From Nostoc sp. GT001 (GTDB taxonomy: Bacteria > Cyanobacteriota > Cyanobacteriia > Cyanobacteriales > Nostocaceae), in assembly GCF_030382115.1 (NCBI RefSeq), contig NZ_JAUDRJ010000003.1, forward strand, positions 991,997-1,052,693: 60,697 bases of DNA, read 5' to 3'. The notes beneath the pieces are model-generated. The model ran no database searches, was not told where the DNA came from, and was given only the letters and a program-made list of their open reading frames with translations. Made by a program: the position numbers and the translations under genes. Position 1 is the first letter of the stretch. Each line of letters begins with the position of its first letter. Below, piece after piece: positions 1-8,908 of this stretch.

Positions 1-17
1 AGTAGTAATTTCAAACA

Positions 18-290
18 ATGGAAAATACATTAGTTGATAAAACCTTCCGTGACAGCAGTGGCAAAATTGTTTTAGCTCAAATGCCAAACCCACCACTTAT
101 TCTTTGGATAGTAGCTAGTTTACTCACTCTGGTTTTTACAAGTGGTAAAATAAATACAGTATTAGACTTTCTGGCAAATGGCGCATTGTTTACTTGGGCG
201 TGGATGGAGCTATTTCAAGGCGTTAATTATTTTCGCAGAGGGCTAGGTCTTGCCGTATTGATTGCTATGATTGTATATAAAATTCAGTAA
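18..290 (+). CDS. Small membrane protein, function unknown
   Basis: The 90-residue product has a polar N-terminus (about residues 1-22), then two hydrophobic stretches (about 26-44 and 50-64) and a third near the C-terminus (about 74-87), so it probably lies in a membrane. No family could be assigned. A hairpin with a T tract follows 38 bases after the stop, which suggests the gene is monocistronic or ends a transcript starting left of the window. No strong Shine-Dalgarno sequence precedes the ATG. It is called a gene because of its coherent transmembrane pattern and its matched terminator. Confidence 0.6.
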   Translation: MENTLVDKTFRDSSGKIVLAQMPNPPLILWIVASLLTLVFTSGKINTVLDFLANGALFTWAWMELFQGVNYFRRGLGLAVLIAMIVYKIQ

Positions 291-327
291 CCAAACGTAA
301 TCAAGTAACAAATAATACTAATAATAT

Positions 328-351
328 AGGAGTTCTAAACTCCCTTTTTTT
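328..351 (+). terminator. Rho-independent terminator after the small membrane protein gene
   Basis: A short perfect hairpin (GGAGTT / AACTCC with a 3-base loop, 329-343) is followed directly by C and seven T. It sits 38 bases past the stop at 290. The 220 bases from here to the next gene hold no other recognisable feature. Confidence 0.75.
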
Positions 352-570
352 GTCCAAAGTTCCAAATGTGAATAAAGTCATACTGAAATTATGACTTTAT
401 TACCCTGTGTTTTATTATTCAGCAATTTAAACTGAGAGCAATACAGCAAATCAATTAACTCGTGCAACAAACAAAACTTACTGTAAAGTTAACAGGTAAG
501 AATATCTGTTCACAAATTATTGATAAATGCTGTATAAAACTCAAGCAAATTAATTGATGGAGATTTGAAT

Positions 571-813
571 ATGAAACGTATTTTATTAGGTACATTACTT
601 GCTCTCCCATTTGCAATTTCCTCTTTGCCGTCACAAGCATCAGCAGCAGAAATCATTGTCAGACCCAATGTTCACAGAGCTGCTATTGTGCGTAAACCTG
701 TTGTTGCCCGATATCAACGGAAGCTAATTCCTGCACATTGGGAAACAGTACGACGCGGTAACAGGTGGGTCAAAGTTAGAGTTCCTGCTCGTTATGTAAA
801 TGTCAGAGTTTAA
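571..813 (+). CDS. Small secreted basic protein, function unknown
   Basis: The 80-residue product starts with a clear Sec signal peptide (MKR, hydrophobic core, likely cleavage after SQASA). The mature part is short and very basic, with repeated Val-Arg and Pro-Ala-His-Trp motifs (IPAHWETVRRGNRWVKVRV). The ATG at 571 is preferred over a TTG two codons upstream because GGAG lies 8 bases before it. It is likely periplasmic or extracellular. The composition resembles small cyanobacterial envelope proteins of unknown role. A strong inverted repeat follows the stop. Confidence 0.75.
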   Translation: MKRILLGTLLALPFAISSLPSQASAAEIIVRPNVHRAAIVRKPVVARYQRKLIPAHWETVRRGNRWVKVRVPARYVNVRV

Positions 814-819
814 TATCTA

Positions 820-855
820 AATAGAGGCTAACAACTTTAGTTGTTAGCCTCTATT
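820..855. terminator. Perfect 17-bp inverted repeat, probable terminator
   Basis: AATAGAGGCTAACAACT and its exact complement flank a 2-base loop, 7 bases after the stop of the small secreted protein gene. The T tract is short and interrupted, so termination efficiency is uncertain. Confidence 0.65.
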
Positions 856-926
856 AGTTAAAATTTTGTTACTGAATAAGACTTAGAAGTAAATACAAGT
901 AGCTAACATAAGTCAATTTAATCAAC

Positions 927-1868
927 ATGAATATATCTCAAAATTCTCATTTTTTTAAAAAGTTTTTGATATTTATACTAGGAATTAGTTTCGTAACGGC
1001 CTGCGATTCCATTCATGCTGACGAAAAAAATATAACTAAAGAAAAAATCTTGATTGGTGATAATTATGGAGAATTATACGATCAAGGAAATTTACGTACT
1101 TACTATTTTTACACTCCAAAATCTTATAATCTAGACCGTCCGATACCATTAGTTTTAGTGTTTCATGGAGATGATGGTAATGGTCGGTCTATCAGTGACG
1201 TGACTCACTTCAATAAATTAGCAGAGCAAAAAGGATTTATTGTTGCTTATCCAGATGGAATTGACCAAAAATGGAGTCTTAGAGGTAACGCTCAAGGAAA
1301 GGTAGATGATGTTTTATTTGTCAGTGCTTTGATTAATCATCTTCAGCAGCAACTTAATATTGATAGTCATAAAGTTTATGCCACTGGTTTTTCTAGAGGT
1401 GGCATACTTACCCAAGCACTAGCTTGTAAGTTACCTGATAAAATTGCTGGTTTTGCATCAGTAGCGGGTTCGCTCCCAGCTAGACTAAAACCTAGTTGCC
1501 AACCTCAAACTCCCATATCGATGTTAACGATCAACGGTACAAACGATCGCGATGTACTTTATGAAGGTGATGACCACACTCAACGAGGAGCGCTGGTTTC
1601 GATCTCAGACATGGTAGAGTTTTGGCGATCGCACGATCGATGTACCTTATCAAATGCATCTCCAAATTTTTCTGAAGATAAAGTGAAAACCGCTATCTAC
1701 ACAGGTTGCAGTGGCAATTCCGAAGTCTGGCAGCTAGCGGTAGTCAACGGTGGACATTTCTGGCCTGGTGGTTCTTCAACTGACGAGAACCTAAACAAAT
1801 TCAATGCGAAGTTGGGGCTGAACGCCAGTGAAACAATTTGGAACTTTTTTCAGCGTCACAGTCTATGA
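927..1868 (+). CDS. Lipoprotein esterase of the PHB depolymerase / LpqC type
   Basis: An alpha/beta hydrolase of 313 residues related to poly(3-hydroxybutyrate) depolymerase and feruloyl-esterase-like LpqC proteins (COG3509). The N-terminus has a hydrophobic segment ending in a lipobox (VTAC, Cys26), so the protein is probably a lipid-anchored periplasmic or outer-surface enzyme. Visible motifs are the oxyanion-region HGDDGNG at about 80-86, the nucleophile elbow GFSRGG (Ser156), an Asp in NGTNDRD and the catalytic His in GGHFWPGG. Length and motif order fit the family. The natural ester substrate cannot be read from the sequence. It is monocistronic and convergent with the dienelactone hydrolase gene, whose stop is 12 bases away. 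Confidence 0.85.
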   Translation: MNISQNSHFFKKFLIFILGISFVTACDSIHADEKNITKEKILIGDNYGELYDQGNLRTYYFYTPKSYNLDRPIPLVLVFHGDDGNGRSISDVTHFNKLAEQKGFIVAYPDGIDQKWSLRGNAQGKVDDVLFVSALINHLQQQLNIDSHKVYATGFSRGGILTQALACKLPDKIAGFASVAGSLPARLKPSCQPQTPISMLTINGTNDRDVLYEGDDHTQRGALVSISDMVEFWRSHDRCTLSNASPNFSEDKVKTAIYTGCSGNSEVWQLAVVNGGHFWPGGSSTDENLNKFNAKLGLNASETIWNFFQRHSL

Positions 1869-1880
1869 GTAGCTAATTTT

Positions 1881-2714
1881 TTAAACACCATTTTGCTTAA
1901 ACCATGCCAAAAGGCGTTTCCAACCATCTTGAGCTTCTTTCTCACGGTAGGAGGGGCGATAATCGGCAAAAAATGCGTGGGGTGCGTTGGGATAGACGAT
2001 AATTTCAGATTTGCTACTGCTGGACTTTAAGCGATCGCGCATCTGCTCTACTGTATCAAGAGTAATACCTGTATCCTTGCCACCATAGAGTCCGAGAATC
2101 GGGACTGTCAGTTTTGATGCAATATCGATGGGATACTTGGGCTGAAGTTCGGTAGCATCGCCCACAAGTCGCCCATACCAAGCTATACCAGCCTTCACTT
2201 GGGGATTATGTGCAGCATATAACCAAGTAATACGACCGCCCCAACAGAAGCCTGTAATTCCCAACTTCTCACCATTACCCTTAGCTGACTTCTTTGCCCA
2301 CTCAACTGTGGAATCAAGATCGGATAACACCTGGGCATCTGGTACTTTGGCGACAATTGGACGAATTTCGTCTATATTGCTTAACTTCGAGACATCGCCT
2401 TGACGCACAAATAATTCGGGTGCGATCGCTAAATATCCCAACCGAGCAAAGCGACGAGTGATATCCTGGATATGCTCGTGTACGCCAAAAATTTCCTGGA
2501 TTACCAGAACAATTGGGAAATTGTCACCGATAGCTGGTGCTGCTCTATAGGCAGGAATTTCGCCATCTTTGACAGGAATTTTCACTGTACCAGCTACTAA
2601 CCCCTTGGCATCAGTAGTGATGACTCCGGCAGAAATGGGTTGTACTGCAAGGGCAAAACCTGTCGCCACTGTCGCTGTTGCCATAAATTTGCGGCGCGTT
2701 ATTTCTTTCATCAT
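1881..2714 (-). CDS. Dienelactone hydrolase family protein with Tat signal
   Basis: A 277-residue alpha/beta hydrolase with a twin-arginine signal (TRRKFM at 6-11) followed by a hydrophobic stretch, implying folded export to the periplasm. The catalytic triad of the family is visible: Cys157 in GFCWGG, Asp214 in GGKDTG and His246 in PHAFFAD. Family members hydrolyse dienelactones or other cyclic and activated esters; in cyanobacteria the substrate is unknown. It faces the upstream esterase gene tail to tail. The ATG at 2714 gives the complete Tat motif. Confidence 0.88.
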   Translation of the reverse strand: MMKEITRRKFMATATVATGFALAVQPISAGVITTDAKGLVAGTVKIPVKDGEIPAYRAAPAIGDNFPIVLVIQEIFGVHEHIQDITRRFARLGYLAIAPELFVRQGDVSKLSNIDEIRPIVAKVPDAQVLSDLDSTVEWAKKSAKGNGEKLGITGFCWGGRITWLYAAHNPQVKAGIAWYGRLVGDATELQPKYPIDIASKLTVPILGLYGGKDTGITLDTVEQMRDRLKSSSSKSEIIVYPNAPHAFFADYRPSYREKEAQDGWKRLLAWFKQNGV

Positions 2715-2849
2715 CTCTACGTTAAATTACTAAGTTCCCTTATATTTAGGTTACTGTATGGTCAAATGCGCGGAGGGGTAGGTGTACAAATTTCACACCC
2801 GAAAAAAAGTACTTCTATCTCAACACCAGCAAGCGTTTCACCCCACTAA

Positions 2850-3017
2850 TTGTCCAAATTCATCCGCGCAATCTCTGAAATGCTTACAATAATTGAGTTT
2901 CAGCCTTCAACCTTTCCCGACACTCTTCCCAAAGAAATTCTCTAATGCTATGATTGCTCTAGAATCGCGCAACCGCACCTTGAAAACTAAATATAGCTTG
3001 GCTTTCAGGCTCCCGCT
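2850..3017 (+). promoter_or_regulatory. Probable CRISPR leader
   Basis: An A/T-rich non-coding stretch directly before the first perfect repeat. The array is oriented to the right (repeats end in ATTGAAAC, and decayed repeats are at the far right), so the leader must be here. It contains the string ACCTTGAAAACTAAATA about 30 bases before the first repeat, like leader-proximal sequences I recall from other cyanobacterial arrays. The rest of 2715-3017 shows nothing else. Confidence 0.65.
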
Positions 3018-3992
3018 ATTGCAATTAATCAAAATCCCTATTAGGGATTGAAACAAGCCATCTTTACCTATGCAATCGTGGACAAAGCTACATTGCAATT
3101 AATCAAAATCCCTATTAGGGATTGAAACCTCGAAGATTGATTTCAACTATCAAGAAAAACTAAGATTGCAATTAATCAAAATCCCTATTAGGGATTGAAA
3201 CCTCGAAGATTGATTTCAACTATCAAGAAAAACTATTGCAATTAATCAAAATCCCTATTAGGGATTGAAACTAGGCATGATTTTTATTGCTCCTTACTAA
3301 CGAAATTGCAATTAATCAAAATCCCTATTAGGGATTGAAACCGATTTCTTATCCACCTCAAACCCTTCAAGGCATTGCAATTAATCAAAATCCCTATTAG
3401 GGATTGAAACCGCTCAGTGCGAGATTGAGAAAATCCATAAAAATTGCAATTAATCAAAATCCCTATTAGGGATTGAAACGGGAAGAACAAGCCTACGAAC
3501 AGAGTTTAAGGATGCATTGCAATTAATCAAAATCCCTATTAGGGATTGAAACATACATCGTTTATCGAGCTTACAAGTTTTAGCAAAATTGCAATTAATC
3601 AAAATCCCTATTAGGGATTGAAACATTCCAAATTACAACTTACGCTAACAAAGAACTTGATTGCAATTAATCAAAATCCCTATTAGGGATTGAAACACCA
3701 AATAAGTAACCGTAACCACCTTTATCAGCAATTGCAATTAATCAAAATCCCTATTAGGGATTGAAACTACTGAGCATAGATTTGCGCCAGCAGCGTTTAG
3801 CATTATTGCAATTAATCAAAATCCCTATTAGGGATTGAAACGCCGCCGCCAGAGTGTCTTAAAATCCTGGTTATCTGGCTTATTACAATTTCTCAAAATC
3901 TCTATTAGAGATTGAAATCTAGTAATGGGTGGAAAAGAATCATAATGATGACAAAATTGTAATTCATCAAAATTACTATTAAGAATTAAAAT
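3018..3992 (+). CRISPR. Orphan CRISPR array, 14 repeats and 13 spacers
   Basis: Twelve identical 37-nt repeats start at 3018, 3092, 3165, 3235, 3305, 3374, 3443, 3516, 3588, 3660, 3731 and 3805. Two decayed repeats follow at 3882-3918 (6 mismatches) and 3956-3992 (8 mismatches). Each repeat contains the palindrome ATCCCTATTAGGGAT and ends in ATTGAAAC, the usual 8-nt 5' handle of mature crRNA in type I and III systems. Spacers are 32-40 nt. Spacer 2 (3129-3164) and spacer 3 (3202-3234) are the same sequence except that spacer 3 lacks the last three bases. Decayed repeats at the right end mark the leader-distal trailer. No cas gene lies in the window, so processing must use Cas proteins encoded elsewhere. 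Confidence 0.97.
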
Positions 3993-3999
3993 ATTTTTT

Positions 4000-4521
4000 T
4001 TACCGCCTACCCGCTTTCCAATCTTCTCCACCGGATAACTGAGTTAAATTTTCAGCCAAAACTGCGGGTAACTCCTTAGCTGAATGGGAATAAGTTAGCG
4101 TCAAAAACTTCAACGCAGTCTGAATAATTTGTTTTCTATCTACTATTTCAGACAGTTGAAATTGATTATATACTCCATTCATTACTTCATCACTCGCATC
4201 AGCGATCGCATCTTCAATCACTTCCTCTTCTATTAAACTCTCCCACTCACCTAAATTAATATAGTAAGATTTTTTATTATCTTTGATATTAAGACTTCTA
4301 ATTTCTCTGATTGAATTACGAATAGAATTTGCCCATGAACCAGTTAATCGTTGTTCTACTTGGTTCTTAATCAAATGAATCAGCAGAATCCTTAAATAAG
4401 CTTGGATATTCCGCAGAATAGCTTGTTTACTCATGCCTTCTAATTCATCTACAATTGCTAAGGCATCTGCATAACGTCCTTCCAAAATACTCTTTTTGAG
4501 GTCTATTAGTTCCTGCGTCAT
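4000..4521 (-). CDS. DUF29 family protein
   Basis: A 173-residue protein of the DUF29 family, which is abundant in cyanobacteria and of unknown biochemical function. The start (MTQELIDLKKSILEGRYADAL) and the helical region QAILRNIQAYLRILLIHLIK are typical. The protein is predicted soluble and mostly helical. It ends 8 bases from the trailer end of the CRISPR array on the opposite strand; this closeness gives no evidence of a CRISPR role. Close relatives of this family are often mobile or multicopy in Nostocales. Confidence 0.8.
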   Translation of the reverse strand: MTQELIDLKKSILEGRYADALAIVDELEGMSKQAILRNIQAYLRILLIHLIKNQVEQRLTGSWANSIRNSIREIRSLNIKDNKKSYYINLGEWESLIEEEVIEDAIADASDEVMNGVYNQFQLSEIVDRKQIIQTALKFLTLTYSHSAKELPAVLAENLTQLSGGEDWKAGRR

Positions 4522-4562
4522 TTTTTCTCCGCCTACCTGCTTAAGTACTATATGAAAACAAC

Positions 4563-4615
4563 CTATACTTTATTAATAGCAGAGTCTCTTAGCTGCCATT
4601 AATAAAGTAGTATAG
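4563..4615 (-). terminator. Long inverted repeat overlapping the methyltransferase stop codon
   Basis: On the plus strand TACTTTATTAATAGCAG (4566-4582) pairs with CTGCCATTAATAAAGTA (4593-4609) with one mismatch. The arms extend through CTATAC / GTATAG with a 3-base bulge. The hairpin covers the last codons and stop of the methyltransferase gene. There is no T tract, so it could be a terminator, an mRNA 3' stabiliser or the footprint of a small mobile element. Confidence 0.55.
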
Positions 4616-5172
4616 CCAGTCTTAGCTAACAACTCAGCTAAATCAGTTTTCAACAATTCCCAAGCTGTTTCCGTCTCAAACAACAACAAAAACACTGATA
4701 TCCCAGGCCAAAATATCGGATTTGTCGGAGCATGAAAATCCACCAACGTAAACACTCCTCCTGGTTTCAGTACCCGATAAACTTCATTAATAATTTTTCG
4801 TAATTGCTGAGGCTGCATCTCGTGTAATGCAACGCTGATATGCACCACATCAAACAGATTGTCTGCAAATGGCATCTCCTCGGCAAAAGCTTCTATGTAT
4901 GAAGCTTCCGGTACATTTAGCCGCGCCCGTTGTAAAGACTTAGGTGAAGCATCCAAACCTGTTACGTTTTGTGAAGTTTTTACTAAAAACTCCGTCGTTT
5001 GACCACTACCACAACATAAATCTAAAACCTGAGAATCTGAGTGAATTGTTAAGCCTTGCAAAGCAAGTTGCCTAAAACGCGCCTCACCACCTACACTTAA
5101 GGCTGCTAAACGAGAGATACCATCATATAACCACTGATAACGGTAACTCCAATCTCTTAAAATTGTTGCCAT
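4573..5172 (-). CDS. Class I SAM-dependent methyltransferase
   Basis: A 199-residue UbiE/Methyltransf_11-like enzyme. Motif I (VLDLCCGSGQTTE), the acidic post-I loop (GLDASPKS), motif II (FDVVHISVALHEM) and the motif III region (VLKPGGVFTLVDF) are in the expected order and spacing. Substrate unknown. The last residues (LLMAAKRLCY) look unlike the normal end of this fold and are encoded inside a long inverted repeat, so the native C-terminus may have been replaced. It is divergent from hemH, with 93 bases between the starts that should hold both promoters. Confidence 0.8.
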   Translation of the reverse strand: MATILRDWSYRYQWLYDGISRLAALSVGGEARFRQLALQGLTIHSDSQVLDLCCGSGQTTEFLVKTSQNVTGLDASPKSLQRARLNVPEASYIEAFAEEMPFADNLFDVVHISVALHEMQPQQLRKIINEVYRVLKPGGVFTLVDFHAPTNPIFWPGISVFLLLFETETAWELLKTDLAELLAKTGYTTLLMAAKRLCY

Positions 5173-5265
5173 TGCATATTTCCTTGCTATTAAGCTTTAT
5201 ATTTAATAAAGATATATTGTTAACATTAGTAAAAAACCTGAAAAGATTGGGGGAAAGTAACTGCT

Positions 5266-6432
5266 ATGGGTCGTGTAGGCGTCTTATTACTCAATCTCGG
5301 TGGCCCTGATAAGCTAGAAGATGTTGGACCGTTTTTGTACAATCTATTTTCCGATCCGGAAATTATTCGCCTACCATTTCGCTGGTTGCAAAAGCCCCTA
5401 GCCTGGTTTATTGCCACGCGGCGAACCAGAACATCTCAAGAAAATTATAAGCAAATCGGTGGTGGTTCCCCATTGCGGCGGATTACAGAAGCCCAAGGGG
5501 AAGCTTTAAAAGAACAGTTAGGTTTTTTGGGGCAAGAAGTTAATATTTACGTGGGAATGCGTTACTGGCATCCCTATACAGAAGAGGCGATCGCACAGAT
5601 TACCCAAGATAAGGTAGAACACCTGGTAATATTACCATTATATCCCCAGTTTTCTATCAGTACCAGTGGTTCCAGCTTCCGGCTTTTAGATAAGCTTTGG
5701 CAAGAAGATCCAAAACTTCAACCGATTGATTACACCGTCATTCCTTCTTGGTATAAACAACCAGGCTATCTTCAAGCAATGGCGCAACTCATAGCCCAGG
5801 AACTTGAGCAATTCCCCAACCCGGATGATGTTCATATATTCTTCAGCGCTCACGGCGTTCCGAAAAGCTACGTAGAAGAAGCAGGCGACCCTTACCAGGT
5901 AGAAATTGAAGAATGTACTGCGTTAATTATGCAGACTCTTAATCGACCCAATGCCCACACCTTAGCTTACCAAAGTCGTGTCGGCCCAGTAGAATGGCTG
6001 CAACCCTATACTGAAGATGCCCTCAAAGAACTAGGCGCAGAAGGCGTGAAAGATTTGGTTGTCGTGCCAATCAGTTTTGTCTCAGAGCATATCGAGACAC
6101 TACAAGAAATTGATATTGAGTATCGAGAAGTAGCCGAAGAAGCAGGAATTCACAACTTCCGTCGCGTACCAGCTCCCAATACCCATCCAGTATTTATTAA
6201 TGCACTAGCCCAATTAGTAATTGATGCGCTGAGAAACCCCAGTTTCAAGCTTTCGCAAGCTGCCCAAATGAAAAAAATGGTAAAGATGTACCCTCAAGAG
6301 CGTTGGGAATGGGGTCTGACGACTAGTGCTGAAGTATGGAATGGTCGGATTGCGATGCTGGGTTTTATTGCCTTAATCGTAGAGCTGATTACTGGTCACG
6401 GCTTCTTGCACATGATTGGGCTTTTGCAGTAA
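5266..6432 (+). CDS. hemH: Ferrochelatase with C-terminal CAB-like domain
   Basis: Ferrochelatase inserts ferrous iron into protoporphyrin IX, the last step of protoheme synthesis. The 388-residue protein shows the family N-terminus ([10 protein letters not shown]), the GGGSPL motif, the conserved His in FFSAHGVP and the [14 protein letters not shown] motif. Residues about 345-388 form the cyanobacterial and plastid extension: a linker followed by a membrane helix with the chlorophyll a/b-binding-type motif ([13 protein letters not shown]). In cyanobacteria this tail anchors and regulates the enzyme at thylakoids and links heme with chlorophyll supply. The ATG at 5266 gives full family length. 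It appears monocistronic, with a short heptamer-like repeat tract just downstream. Confidence 0.97.
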   Translation: MGRVGVLLLNLGGPDKLEDVGPFLYNLFSDPEIIRLPFRWLQKPLAWFIATRRTRTSQENYKQIGGGSPLRRITEAQGEALKEQLGFLGQEVNIYVGMRYWHPYTEEAIAQITQDKVEHLVILPLYPQFSISTSGSSFRLLDKLWQEDPKLQPIDYTVIPSWYKQPGYLQAMAQLIAQELEQFPNPDDVHIFFSAHGVPKSYVEEAGDPYQVEIEECTALIMQTLNRPNAHTLAYQSRVGPVEWLQPYTEDALKELGAEGVKDLVVVPISFVSEHIETLQEIDIEYREVAEEAGIHNFRRVPAPNTHPVFINALAQLVIDALRNPSFKLSQAAQMKKMVKMYPQERWEWGLTTSAEVWNGRIAMLGFIALIVELITGHGFLHMIGLLQ

Positions 6433-6439
6433 ATCACAA

Positions 6440-6478
6440 GAGTTAGGAGTTGGAAGTTGGGAGTTAGGAGTTAGGAGT
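6440..6478 (+). repeat. Short tandem repeat tract (GAGTTAG-like heptamers)
   Basis: Imperfect direct repeats of a 7-base unit (GTTAGGA and variants) directly follow hemH. Such short tandemly repeated heptamers are common between genes in Nostoc and Anabaena genomes. A similar purine-rich tract is at about 28742-28775. Confidence 0.6.
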
Positions 6479-6526
6479 TTTAAATTTTTCTCGCTAACTT
6501 TTCACTTTTAACTTCTATCTTCATTC

Positions 6527-7069
6527 CTAACTTTTCTGCCGATACCAGTTATACCACTGCTTTGCACTACGAACTGCGAACCAGAGCAGTATTAAAGCAA
6601 TTACTCCTCCTTGCCAGGGAGCATCAAAGGCAAATAGTACTAGAGCAATGCACAAAGTATCTTGAAGAAAAACTGCCCACAGTGGTAAGCCACGTAATCG
6701 ATAGAACCAACCAATTTGGACGAGCTGGAGTACCAAAGCTAATAAACCTCCAATTATGGCAATCAGCCAGTTTGGGGTTGCTGTTGCTGTCGCTACTCCT
6801 AATCCCATAATTGCGCCTACAAGGGGAGACATGAATAACTGAACCACTTGGAGCAATCTTTGCCCCCAGAGCTTTTTTGAAGCTAATAATTCAATTAATG
6901 ACCAACTGGTGAGGCAACATAATAATATTGGTGGGGAAATGTGAGATAAAATTGGAACTTGTGACCACAAGTTGCTACCCTGCAATAATCCAATAATCAG
7001 CAAAGGTATGCCTATTCTCATTCCTGCTGCCGCAGAGGCAGAAAGTGTGGCTAGGATTTCAATCATCAA
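6527..7069 (-). CDS. DUF4126-type integral membrane protein
   Basis: A 180-residue protein with an N-terminal segment (LATLSASAAAGMRIGIPLL) typical of DUF4126 proteins and about five hydrophobic helices across the whole length. Function unknown. A glycine-rich segment (GAIMGLGVATAT) lies in the middle. It is convergent with hemH and followed by no clear terminator. The ATG at 7069 gives a double-Met start; either Met could be used. Confidence 0.7.
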   Translation of the reverse strand: MMIEILATLSASAAAGMRIGIPLLIIGLLQGSNLWSQVPILSHISPPILLCCLTSWSLIELLASKKLWGQRLLQVVQLFMSPLVGAIMGLGVATATATPNWLIAIIGGLLALVLQLVQIGWFYRLRGLPLWAVFLQDTLCIALVLFAFDAPWQGGVIALILLWFAVRSAKQWYNWYRQKS

Positions 7070-7179
7070 AGCACTCGTAATATTAATAAATAAGTAAGTA
7101 TTTGTTATGTATACTACCCAGTGCTAGCAATAATTCGAGCATTAAACAGATTGCAATATTAAATTTTGTTGGTATCTTT

Positions 7180-7365
7180 ATACAGCAGAATTCAGAATTC
7201 AGGAGCGATGCCCTGAGCCTACCGTACCCCTCCGGGGAAGCAAGCTACACGGAGCGTCTGTCTACGACACGCCGTGCGAACGTAGAGAAGGGTTAGAATG
7301 GGCTGCGCTAAGACCTGACTTTGAGACTTAGCTTGCGTACCTCACTAACTTGAAATCCGCTGTAT
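7180..7365. repeat. Repeat-rich intergenic segment with imperfect terminal inverted repeats
   Basis: The segment begins ATACAGCAGAATTCAG and ends with the near complement (GAAATCCGCTGTAT). The inside is GC-rich and contains Nostoc-type interspersed sequence (the stretch around 7220-7290 with CTACGACACGCCGTGCG). It looks like a decayed non-coding mobile element; no coding signal is seen. The 503-bp gap 7070-7572 otherwise holds only the GTGGGGTGGGC palindrome and a small IR (TAAGCG / CGCTTA) near 7540. Confidence 0.5.
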
Positions 7366-7443
7366 ATCTTTTTTGAGCATATCTGCGTATTTTTGGGTAA
7401 CAGGTTTGTAGTAAGGGAACTCCAAGAAATAAATGATCCAATC

Positions 7444-7503
7444 TTGTGGGGTGGGCATCTTGCCCGCCATACAAACTGGGCGCTCATGTTGCCCACCCCA
7501 CAA
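7444..7503. repeat. Interspersed palindromic repeat (GTGGGGTGGGC type)
   Basis: TTGTGGGGTGGGCA at 7444 and its complement ending at 7503 enclose an inner inverted GGGC/GCCC core. A related copy is at 11394-11421. It is a dispersed intergenic repeat between convergent or isolated genes. Confidence 0.65.
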
Positions 7504-7572
7504 TCAATAATTGAATATTTTTTTATTTGGAAGTCCCTAAGCGCTTAAACGCTTACTACAAGCAAATTAATT

Positions 7573-8868
7573 CTAAATACCTAATCGTTGGTAAACTTCT
7601 TCTAAATGCCGCAGATGTTGCTGGGGGTCGAAACAAACCTCTAGTTCTGCTGGAGACAACTTTTGGGTGACACGCGGATCTTTGCTAATTAAGTCTTGGA
7701 AGTTGCCTTCTGGCTGATTCCAAGCAGCGTGAGCGCTTTCTTGAACGATCGCATAAGCCTCTTCTCGGCTGCTTCCCTTGTCTATCAAAGCCAGTAACAC
7801 TTTTTGGCTGAACACAACGCCGCCGTAACAGTTGAGATTGCGTTTCATGTTCTCAGGATAAACCAACAGGTTTTTGACCAAATCGGTTATTTCTGACAAC
7901 ATAAAATGCGTCAAAGTACAAGCATCTGGCAAAATTACCCGTTCTACAGAACTGTGAGAAATGTCTCGCTCATGCCATAAAGCCACGTTTTCTAAAGCTG
8001 CACCTAGATGACTTCTAACGAGTCGTGCCATCCCCGTCAGTCGTTCCGAACGGATGGGGTTGCGCTTGTGTGGCATGGCTGAGGAGCCTTTTTGACCTTT
8101 GGCGAAGAATTCTTCAACTTCTAAAACGTCTGTTTTTTGGAGATTGCGAATTTCTACAGCAAAGCGATCGATGGTTGCAGCTACCAAAGCTAATTGTTGC
8201 ACGTAGTCGGCGTGGCGATCGCGGGAAATAACTTGGGTTGAGGCCGTATCGGGTTCGAGTCCGAGTTTTTGACAAGCGATCGCTTCTACACGGGGTTCAA
8301 TATTGGCATAGGTTCCCACCGCACCGGAAATTTTACCCACAGCGATCGTTTTGCGGAGTATTCTTAGGCGTTCTTGGTGTCGCAACACTTCTGCTAACCA
8401 ACCAGCTAGTTTAAAACCAAAAGTAATCGGTTCAGCATGAATACCGTGCGATCGGCCAGCCATCACTGTATGACGATGTTCCCGTGCTTTTTGGCGAATT
8501 ACCTGAATCAAATCTTCCAAACGTTGCAATAACAGATCCAGGCTGGCAACTAATTGTAGTGCCAAAGCCGTATCCAAAACATCCGAACTAGTTAAACCCA
8601 GGTGAATGTAGCGTCCGGCATCACCAACATATTCATTGACATTTGTCAAGAAAGCAATGACATCGTGGCGGACTACAGCCTCAATTTCTAACACCCGCTT
8701 TGGATCAAAATCTGCCTTGGCTTTAATTTCCTCAACCGCTTCAGATGGAATGTAACCAAGTTCAGCTTGAGCCTCACAAACAGCAATTTCCACTTGCAGC
8801 CAAGTTTTTAGTTTATAAGCTTCACTCCACAGATTAGCCATTTCGGGCAAAGTATAACGCTCAATCAC
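7573..8868 (-). CDS. purB: Adenylosuccinate lyase
   Basis: Catalyses two steps of purine synthesis: fumarate release from SAICAR and from adenylosuccinate. The 431-residue length is standard. The fumarase/aspartase superfamily signature GSSAMPHKRNP is present in the second half, together with the first conserved region (TSSDVLDTA) and the second (AGRSHGIHAEP with the catalytic His). The C-terminal ADSL domain is complete. The gene is isolated; the next gene upstream on the same strand is a DUF421 remnant 40 bases before the start. Confidence 0.97.
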   Translation of the reverse strand: MIERYTLPEMANLWSEAYKLKTWLQVEIAVCEAQAELGYIPSEAVEEIKAKADFDPKRVLEIEAVVRHDVIAFLTNVNEYVGDAGRYIHLGLTSSDVLDTALALQLVASLDLLLQRLEDLIQVIRQKAREHRHTVMAGRSHGIHAEPITFGFKLAGWLAEVLRHQERLRILRKTIAVGKISGAVGTYANIEPRVEAIACQKLGLEPDTASTQVISRDRHADYVQQLALVAATIDRFAVEIRNLQKTDVLEVEEFFAKGQKGSSAMPHKRNPIRSERLTGMARLVRSHLGAALENVALWHERDISHSSVERVILPDACTLTHFMLSEITDLVKNLLVYPENMKRNLNCYGGVVFSQKVLLALIDKGSSREEAYAIVQESAHAAWNQPEGNFQDLISKDPRVTQKLSPAELEVCFDPQQHLRHLEEVYQRLGI

Positions 8869-8908
8869 AGTTCGGCACAGAATACAACCGTCATATTTTA
8901 CAGTCTAA

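Noticed and set aside
3284..3490. Open frames across the CRISPR array (minus strand), with repeated FQSLIGILINCN
   Set aside because: They are translations of the 37-nt repeat and spacers, not genes.
4000..4521. DUF29 gene as a CRISPR-associated gene because it adjoins the array
   Set aside because: DUF29 is a dispersed cyanobacterial family and it lies at the trailer end; no Cas motif.
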